A stretch of DNA of 5,539 nt from Treponema sp. (GTDB lineage Bacteria > Spirochaetota > Spirochaetia > Treponematales > Breznakiellaceae). The translations under genes and the position numbers were made by a program. This document shows, one piece after another, positions 5,520-5,539 of the stretch; the stretch's first letter is position 1; every line of letters starts with the position of its first letter. Under the pieces are notes generated by a model, which saw only the letters and a program-made list of their open reading frames with translations, searched no databases and was not told where the DNA came from. The DNA is taken from contig JAISFT010000016.1 of NCBI GenBank assembly GCA_031263435.1, positions 1-5,539 on the forward strand, written 5' to 3'.

Positions 5520-5539
5520 AAGCGCGGTGCAAAGAACAG
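5516..5539 (+). CDS. Start of downstream gene, truncated by window end
   Basis: An ATG at 5516 overlaps the TGA stop of the LolA-like gene (ATGA) and is preceded by GGGAGG (5505-5510) at 5-nt spacing, the pattern of translational coupling. Only MKARCKEQ is visible; the basic start would suit the n-region of a signal peptide. In exporter/LolA-like clusters the next gene is often an outer-membrane or envelope protein, but nothing here allows identification. Confidence 0.7.

Overview
The window looks like a piece of a spirochaete chromosome, most likely a Treponema-like (Treponematales) bacterium of fairly high GC. The main clue is an RND/MMPL-type exporter followed directly by a LolA-like periplasmic protein of the family named after Treponema pallidum TP_0789. 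The genus-level call is inference. It rests on gene content and remembered family distribution, not on a database search.

Layout. (1) Positions 1-781 hold the 3' part of a DUF990/ABC-2 type ABC-transporter permease on the + strand; its start lies before the window. (2) Positions 782-1133 are a convergent intergenic region. It holds a small hairpin right after the permease stop and a very large inverted repeat with perfect 35-bp arms (826-964). (3) Positions 1134-1706, minus strand, encode a TetR/AcrR-family regulator with a GTG start. (4) Positions 1707-1926 are the divergent control region. It contains a plausible tetR promoter, a 19-bp near-perfect palindrome, a 23-bp inverted repeat and a strong Shine-Dalgarno sequence. 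(5) Positions 1927-4707 encode a 926-residue, 12-TM RND superfamily exporter that starts at TTG rather than at the upstream in-frame ATG. (6) Positions 4746-5519 encode a secreted LolA-like protein. (7) At 5516 a further gene starts by an ATGA overlap and runs off the window.

How it fits together. The exporter, LolA-like protein and overlapping downstream gene form a likely operon: 38-bp gap, then 4-bp overlap, a good ribosome-binding site before each gene, and no terminator visible between them. The divergently transcribed TetR-type repressor is the obvious candidate regulator. The inferred role is export or periplasmic carriage of a hydrophobic molecule (lipid, lipoprotein or amphiphile) towards the outer membrane. 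The substrate cannot be read from the sequence.

Most unusual signals. The exporter gene carries a hairpin-rich segment in its second periplasmic domain. It is flanked by 8-bp direct repeats CGCCTGTC whose spacing (105 bp) is exactly 35 codons, so it resembles a small palindromic element inserted in frame. Next to it is a Phe/Gly/Asp-rich, locally AT-richer stretch. The long inverted repeat at 826-964 is a second, unrelated palindromic element lying between genes.
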